64,000 nucleotides of DNA from Miscanthus floridulus (lineage: Eukaryota; Streptophyta; Magnoliopsida; Poales; Poaceae): the NCBI RefSeq assembly GCF_019320115.1, contig NC_089584.1:57160852-57224851 (forward strand), written 5' to 3'. The notes under the pieces were generated by a model, which saw only the letters and a program-made list of their open reading frames with translations, did no database searches and was not told the DNA's origin. Below, piece after piece: positions 58,385 through 64,000 of the stretch (position 1 is its first letter; the number at the start of each line of letters is the position of its first letter). Made by a program: the position numbers and the translations under genes.

Positions 58385-58800
58385 ATGCTGACCGAACGCT
58401 GGCTCCGGTGCGACCGGACACTGGGCGTAGGGTTTGGTCAGTTCATTTGATCAAGAGATTGTGTTCGGTGTGACCGAAACGCTACAGTGGTCAAGTGACC
58501 GGACGCTGAGAGGTAGCGTCCGGTCAACTCCAGTAAGGTTCTAGAGAAGGGAATCTGCGACCGGACGTGTCCGGTCAGTGCTAACCAGACCCTAGGGGTT
58601 TCAGCGTCCAGTCGAGTACAGTAAGCATCTAGTGAGGGTTTAATGCGATCGAACACGTCCGGTCAGTGGTGATCGGACCCTACCAGCGTCTGGTCAACAC
58701 TTTATCACTGGTTTGCGGGTTGAACTGACCTAGAGCGTCTAGTCAACAATGACCTGGAGCGTCCTAGTCAATATGACCGGAGCGTCCGGTCACCCCGTAG
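58385..58800. repeat. Degenerate GTCCGGTC motif array in Copia U3
   Basis: Roughly a dozen copies of GCGTCCGGTCA, or its reverse complement TGACCGGAC, in both orientations, intact or with one or two changes, spaced 20-60 bp, ending about 35 bp before the TATA box. Enhancer-like by position; no factor is known to me. Confidence 0.65.
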
Positions 58801-58832
58801 AAGCTCATAACGGTTTATTTTTCAGGCTACCT

Positions 58833-58840
58833 TATAAATA
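58833..58840 (+). promoter_or_regulatory. TATA box of Copia LTR promoter
   Basis: TATAAATA preceded by GCTACCT and followed about 30 bp later by the likely RNA start in CATGTGTGGAGTC. Standard LTR core promoter layout. Confidence 0.65.
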
Positions 58841-59560
58841 GAAGCTCCACTCATGTGTGGAGTCACATTTTGCTCATTCCAATAGCTAAGAAACACATTT
58901 GTGAGTGCCAAGAAGAGCAAGGTCCTAGTGAGGTGATTGAGATTTGAGAATCCAAGAGAGTAGCCTCATTAGTGAATCAAGAGTAGCAAAGTGTGCATCC
59001 ATCTTCTCATTAGGCTTCGCGTGGTCATGTGAGAGTTCGTGCTTGTTACTCTTGGTGATTGCCTATCGCCTAGATGGCTTGGTGGTGATTGGGAGCTTGG
59101 TGATCACTCGGCGGAGCTTGTGGGTGACCCAACTCAAGTTGTGAGCGGCTTTGGGATGATTCACCATGATAGGAGTGTCGAAGAATCAACCCGTAGAGAG
59201 CACTTGAATCCTTGCGTGGATCAAGGGGGAGCTACACCCTTGCGCAGGGTGCTCCAACGAGGACTAGTGGGGAGTGGCGACTCTCCGATACCTTGGCAAA
59301 ACATCGTCGCATTCCTCTCTCTCTATTTACTTTGAGCATTTACTTTGAGCAATTCAATACTTCTCTTTACTTTCATAGAATTGCCATGCTAGAGTAAGTT
59401 TGGAACATAGGTTGCAAGTCCGTTGTGCTGTTAGTTTAATAGAAACACTTTTCTAGGACACAAGGGGTTAATTGGGCTAGCCATAGGATTTAATTATTGC
59501 AAGAAAATTTAGAATTAGCCCAATTCACCCCCCCCTCTTGGGCATCTTGATCCTTTCAAT

Positions 59561-59572
59561 TGGTATCAGAGC
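59561..59572 (+). other. Primer-binding site of the Copia element
   Basis: TGGTATCAGAGC, complementary to initiator tRNA-Met, two bases after the LTR end. Confidence 0.92.
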
Positions 59573-59612
59573 TCTGTGCTCACGTTTTTAAGCTTAACCT
59601 GCTTAGAGCAAG

Positions 59613-61989
59613 ATGTCTCACGGGGATGGACCTCCTCCTATCTTTGAGGGAGATGACTTTCCATATTGGAAAATCCTGCATGGAGGCATACTTAGAAGCT
59701 CTAGACGTTGGTATTCTTAGAGCCACCTCACAAGGCTTCACAAAACCTCGAGATGCTACTAACCTACAAGGCGATGAGGTTAATTATGAAAAATGGAATG
59801 CAAAAGCTCGCAACACCATCTTTAGAGGCCTTTGCAAAGATGTGTTCAACCATGTAAGGAACCACAAAGACGCCCATGCACTATGGTCGGACGTTTGTGC
59901 GCTCCATGAGGGAACCAAGAGTGAGCGTGAGGAACGCTATCATCTTGTGATTAAAAAGCTAAATTCATTTGAGATGCTTCCCAAAGAATGTGCTAATGAG
60001 ATGTATTCATGTTTGAATGTTCTTGTAGAGGAAGTCAATGGGCTTGGACTTACTCAAATGTCACCATCCGACATTGTGAGAAAGATCTTGAGTGTCCTCC
60101 CATTGACAAATATGGGCATATTATGACCGTGCTACACCAAGGTGATCTTTCCACCGCTACACCGACACAAATCTTGGGAAAGGATCAATGCTCATGAGAT
60201 GTACATGCACATCACGCCACAAGATGGCTCATCCTCTACCAAGAAGAAAGAGAAGGACTTAGCATTCAATGCTAGCCAAGACAAGGGCAAAGCAAGACTT
60301 GAGTATGAGAGCTCAAGTGATGAAGAAGATGAAGATGAAAACCTTGCTCTCATGGTGAAGAAAGCCGCCAAGATGCTAAAGAAGCTAAACAAGAGTGGCA
60401 TCAAGTTTGACAGCAAGAAGAAGTTCTTCACAAGCTCTAGAAGAAAGCCAATCTCCGAAATGGATTGCTTCAATTGTGGTGAACTTGGTCATCTAGCACA
60501 TTAATGCCCCAAGCCCAAGAAAGATAAGTTCAAGAACAAGAACAAGGGCAAGAAAGATGACTCAAGTAATAAGATGAAGATGAGAAGAAGAAGAACAAGC
60601 CATACAAGAAGAGAGATGGCAAAAAGAGGGACTTCCACAAGAAGAAGAAGAGTGGAAAGGCCTACATTGTCGGTGATTGGCTCACAGACATTGATTCATC
60701 TAGTGGATCATCCAATGATGATAGTGACAATGAGAAGGTGGCCGCCATTGCTATTGATCTTCCATCTTCACCACCACCATCGCCATCATCCTCTACACAC
60801 CTATGCCTTATGGCCAAGGGTGAATGCAAGGTAACTAATAATGATGATAGTAGTGATGATGAGCAAGCTAGCGATGATGATAGTGATAGCGATGATGATG
60901 ATTCACCTTCATATGATGATCTTGTCAAAATACTAAGAAAATACACTAAGATCATTAGAAAGAGTAGAGCTAAAAATGAGAAGCTTGATGCTAAAAATGA
61001 TTCACTCTTAGCAAAGTGCGATACATTGGAAAAGGCTAATGATGAGCTTAGAGAAACTAATGATGCTATATCATCCAAACTCAAGGAGCTCAAATCTTCT
61101 AAGAAAGAGCTTAAAGATAAACATGATAAACTTGAGTGGGTGCACAATGAGCTCATCACTAGCCACAATAAGCTAAAAGATGAGTATACAACTCTTAAGA
61201 TCAATCATGATACTCTTGTTATTACTCAAGAATTTTTACCAAATTAGCCACATGATGCTACTAACCATGTTGTTAAGATTGATATAGCTACATCATGTGA
61301 TGATTTAATTGATGAGAGCATTGAGCAAGGATCTAGTGGCAAAGGCAAGCAAGTGGTTGAGTGCAATGACTATGATGAATATGTCAAGCTCAAGAGCACA
61401 AATGAAAAGCTCATGAAAGATCTTGAAGAAATGAAAAGCCACAACACCATTGTGCTAGAAACTCTTGATCATGACAAAGAGTTGATCCTTGAGAATGGGA
61501 AGCTCAAAGAAGAAAACAAGAAGCTCAAGGAAGAGAAGAAAGATGATGCTCTAAGGAAGAAAATAAGAAGCTCAAGTTGGAGAAAGGGCATCTCAAGATT
61601 GGGTTGAGCAAGTTTGCTAGAGGCAAGCACCTCCAAAGTGAGCTACTCATGAACACCATCATGAAGATGGATAGAAGTGGCATTGGATATGTTGCAAGTG
61701 TAGAGAAGAAGAAGGCTCAAGTTCAACAACAACAATCAAAGCCAAAGCCAAAGCCAAAGAGATGTTTTGAGTGTGGACAAGAAGGCCACTTTGCTCATGA
61801 GTGCCAAACTCCACCGCCACAACCCTTGCCCAAGCATGCTAGACCCTTTGCCTTCAATGCTCACTACATGCTTAGAAAGGACTCTAGTGGGAAGATGAAA
61901 GTTATGTTCTTAGGTCCCCCTAACAAGAATAGGCCTAAGAAGATTTGGGTGGCTAAGTCACTTGTTGAGAAGGTGAAGGGCCCTCAATA
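59613..61989 (+). pseudogene. Copia gag with coiled coil and two zinc knuckles, frameshifted
   Basis: Start ATG at 59613 (Met-Ser-His-Gly-Asp-Gly). An extra base near 59677 shifts the frame just before Met-Glu-Ala-Tyr. The capsid core (UBN2/DUF4219-type from memory) runs to about 60100, where a missing base and then an extra base near 60180 cause two further shifts. The first CCHC knuckle is at 60469-60510, with TAA replacing a Gln codon at 60502. A Lys-rich tract contains a shift near 60565; then a poly-Asp region (60840-60900), a coiled-coil stretch to about 61250 (TAG near 61246) and another to 61560. A shift near 61560 leads to the second knuckle (Cys-Phe-Glu-Cys...His-Glu-Cys, 61762-61803). 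TAA at 61988. Confidence 0.82.
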
Positions 61990-62026
61990 AGTTTGGATTC
62001 CTAAAGCTTGAATCTCTTGAGTGTAG

Positions 62027-63478
62027 GTGAACTACAAGACTGGTGGAAGTCATTGGGTTATTGATAGTGGTTGCACTCAACATATGACCGGTGATCCTCG
62101 TATGTTCACCTCACTAGATGAAGAGGTAGATGGACAAGAGAAAATAACATTTGGAGATAACTCAAAGGGCAAGGTTAAAGGATTGGGCAAAGTGGCAATA
62201 TCAAATGATCATTCCATCTCCAATGTGCTCTATGTTGCTTCATTGAGCTTCAACTTGCTATCCGTTGGACAATTGTATGATCTTGGCTTCCAATGCTTGT
62301 TCACCGAGAAGGAGGTTGTTGTATCCAAGGTAGATGACAGTCAAGTGATATTCAATGGATTTAGATACAACAACTTATATATGGTGGACATCACCTCCGA
62401 AGATGCAAATTTGAAGACTTGCCTATTCACCAAAACAACACTTGGGTGGCTATGGCATAGAAGACTTGCTCATGTTGGGATGAGCTCACTCAAGAAGCTT
62501 ATGAAGAATGATTTGGTGAGAGGGTTGAAGGATGTGAAGTTTGAAAAGGACAAGCTTTGTAGTGCATGTCAAGCTGGCAAGCAAGTTGCAAATACTCATC
62601 CAACCAAAGCTTTCATGTCAACCACAAGAGTTCTAGAACTCCTACATATGGATTTATTTGGACCAACAACATACAAGAGTTTGGGAGGGAATCTCTATTG
62701 TCTTGTGATTGTTGATGACTATTCAAGGTATACATGGGTATTCTTCCTTCATGACAAATCTGAAGTTGCATCTTGCTTCAAGAAGTTTGCCAAGAGAGCT
62801 CAAAATGAATTTGAAGTGAAGCTCAAGAAGATAAGAAGTGATAATGGAAAAGAATTTGACAACACAAACATTGAAGCTTGTTGTGATGAAGTTGGGATCA
62901 AGCATGAAGTCTCCACAACTTATACTCCTCAACAAAATGGTGTAGTTGAGAGAAAGAGCCGGACTTTGATCACTCTTGCAAGAACTATGCTTGATGAATA
63001 CAACACCCCCGAAGCTCTATGGGTGGAAGTAATCAACACCGCATGTTATGCATCCAACCGCCTATTCCTTCAAAAGTTCCTTGGCAAGACACCTTATGAG
63101 TTGCACAATGGGAAGAAGCCGGACATCTCCTTCTTTAGGGTGTTTAGTTGCAAATGCTACATCTACAAGAAGTGGCAACACCTAGGGAAGTTTCAAAGAC
63201 GTTGTGATATTGGTTTTCTTGTTGGTTACTCATCAAAGTCCAAAGCATATAGAGTATTTAATCATGCCACCGGCTTGGTTGAAGAAACATATTATGTGGA
63301 ATTTGATGAATCTAATGGCTCCCAAGGAGCACATGAGAATCTTGATGATGTAGGTGATGAACCATTGAGGGAGGCTATGAAGAACATTTTGGTTGGAGAC
63401 ATCAAGCCTAAAGATGATGAAGATGATGTACAAGTGATAAATCCACCCTCTTCATCAAATGTACCACAAGATGGCTAA
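62027..63478 (+). pseudogene. Copia protease-integrase segment of pol
   Basis: A 483-codon open stretch. Aspartic protease at the start (Val-Ile-Asp-Ser-Gly-Cys-Thr-Gln-His, about 62054-62080). GAG pre-integrase zinc-binding region (Leu-Trp-His-Arg-Arg-Leu-Ala-His near 62451-62475; Cys-x2-Cys near 62557-62570). Integrase core with Asp in His-Met-Asp-Leu-Phe-Gly (near 62650), Asp in Ser-Asp-Asn-Gly-Lys-Glu-Phe (near 62840) and Glu in Val-Val-Glu-Arg (near 62950), so the catalytic triad is complete. It is called a pseudogene only because the surrounding polyprotein is broken: TAA at 63476 and frame changes before and after. Confidence 0.88.
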
Positions 63479-64000
63479 AAAGGTGGGAGAGTAGACAATG
63501 AAGACACTCATGTCTCCCATGAGCAAACGGTGGTACAAGCACAAGATGTTGATGCTCCAAACCTCCTCCTCAAGTGGTCAATAGAAGAAATACACCTCTC
63601 CTACAAGATCATCCACAAGATCTCATCATAGGGAGTCCATCAAAGGGTGTAATGACTCGATCTCAAAAACTTGCTTCATTTATTGCTCATCACTCTTTTG
63701 TCTCTTGTTATGAGCCTACCAAGGTAGAAGAAGCTCTTAAAGATCTGGATTGGATCAATGCCATGCATGAAGAGTTGAACAACTTCACTCGCAATTAAGT
63801 TTGGACTCTTGAAGAACGACCAAAAGGTGCAAGAGTCATTGGAACAAAGTGGGTGTTCTGTAACAAGCAAGATGATCAAGGTGTTGTTGTGAGGAACAAG
63901 GCAAGACTAGTTGCAAAGGAGTTCTCTCAAGTTGAAGGTTTGGATTTTAGAGTGACCTTTGCATCGGTTGCAAGATTAGAAGCCATCCGTATCCTTCTTA
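63479..64000 (+). pseudogene. Copia pol: linker and start of reverse transcriptase
   Basis: After the stop at 63476 the frame resumes, with Met-Thr-Arg-Ser-Gln-Lys-Leu at 63650-63670, Trp-Ile-Asn-Ala-Met near 63752, a TAA replacing a Gln codon at 63796, then the RT N-terminus (Val-Trp-Thr-Leu-Glu, Gly-Thr-Lys-Trp-Val-Phe, Ala-Arg-Leu-Val-Ala-Lys) to the end of the window. The YVDD region would lie outside. Confidence 0.82.

Larger units (their letters stand above)
57951..59558 (+). repeat. 5' LTR of the Copia element (1608 bp)
   Basis: TGAAAG at 57951 and CTTTCA at 59553-59558 form 6-bp inverted ends. The U3 holds many copies of GTCCGGTC/GACCGGAC-like motifs (58385-58800), a TATA box follows at 58833, and the U5 end has the pyrimidine-rich ACCCCCCCCTCTTGGGCATC stretch. 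The primer-binding site is two bases downstream. Confidence 0.85.
57951..64000 (+). mobile_element. SIRE/Maximus-type Ty1/copia element (5' part)
   Basis: Plus-strand element with 5' LTR (57951-59558), Met-type primer-binding site, a long gag with coiled coil and two CCHC knuckles, then protease, integrase and the start of RT, cut by the window end. Integrase before RT is the Copia order. The large, charged coiled-coil gag is typical of the SIRE/Maximus lineage (from memory). It inserted into T2 gag; GAGGT at 57946-57950 is the candidate target duplication. Confidence 0.9.

Noticed and set aside
60662..61204. Long minus-strand Ser/Leu-rich ORF
   Set aside because: It is the complement of the Asp/Lys/Glu-rich coiled-coil of Copia gag and has no independent support.

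Overview
The window is a stack of nested LTR retrotransposons from a plant nuclear genome, almost certainly a grass. I recognise no host gene, rRNA, tRNA, CRISPR array or bacterial-style feature. The grass assignment is inference from the element types: Tekay/Del-like chromoviruses with about 4.8-kb LTRs, Tat-type elements carrying an antisense Transposase_28 gene, a CRM-like gag-only element and a SIRE/Maximus-type Copia element. The species cannot be fixed by eye; an Andropogoneae grass (sorghum, sugarcane or Miscanthus kind) is my guess.

Layout. (1) 1-2389: plus-strand chromovirus fragment (Gypsy-1), zinc knuckle through RNase H. (2) 2390-5758: the 3' end of a minus-strand Tat-type element (R), with its 3' LTR and a repeat-rich 3' noncoding part, inserted in Gypsy-1. 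(3) 5759-18968: a plus-strand element of the same family (F), apparently inserted in R: 5' LTR, gag, pol, then an intron-containing antisense gene; its 3' LTR is missing. (4) 18969-20039: an LTR remnant plus an unrecognised GC-rich segment. (5) 20040-20770 and 41316-47067: a minus-strand chromovirus (Gypsy-3). Its LTR (20111-45077) is split by Gypsy-2 (20771-41315), a complete minus-strand chromovirus with a perfect 5-bp target duplication (CCTGT). Gypsy-2's own 5' LTR is split by a 4.25-kb CRM-like gag-only element (33861-38115, target duplication CTTCC). (6) 47068-57950: a second, different Tat-type element (T2, minus strand), inserted in Gypsy-3 pol, again with an antisense, intron-containing Transposase_28-type gene. 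(7) 57951-64000: the 5' part of a plus-strand SIRE-type Copia element inserted in T2 gag and running off the window.

Relative age follows from the nesting: Gypsy-3, then Gypsy-2, then CRM-like; Gypsy-3, then T2, then Copia; Gypsy-1, then R, then F. All autonomous elements seen are broken. In F the pol frame keeps its phase for 3.9 kb with no visible indel, and the 21 stops I counted in its main part are all TAG or TGA and never TAA. This points to methyl-cytosine deamination in CHG and CG contexts rather than random decay.

Most unusual: antisense genes with GT-AG introns in two distinct elements; an extra 353-codon frame (orf0) between PBS and gag in Gypsy-2; a gag-only ORF that reads through the polypurine tract into its own 3' LTR; and an inverted LTR pair spanning 5.1 kb.
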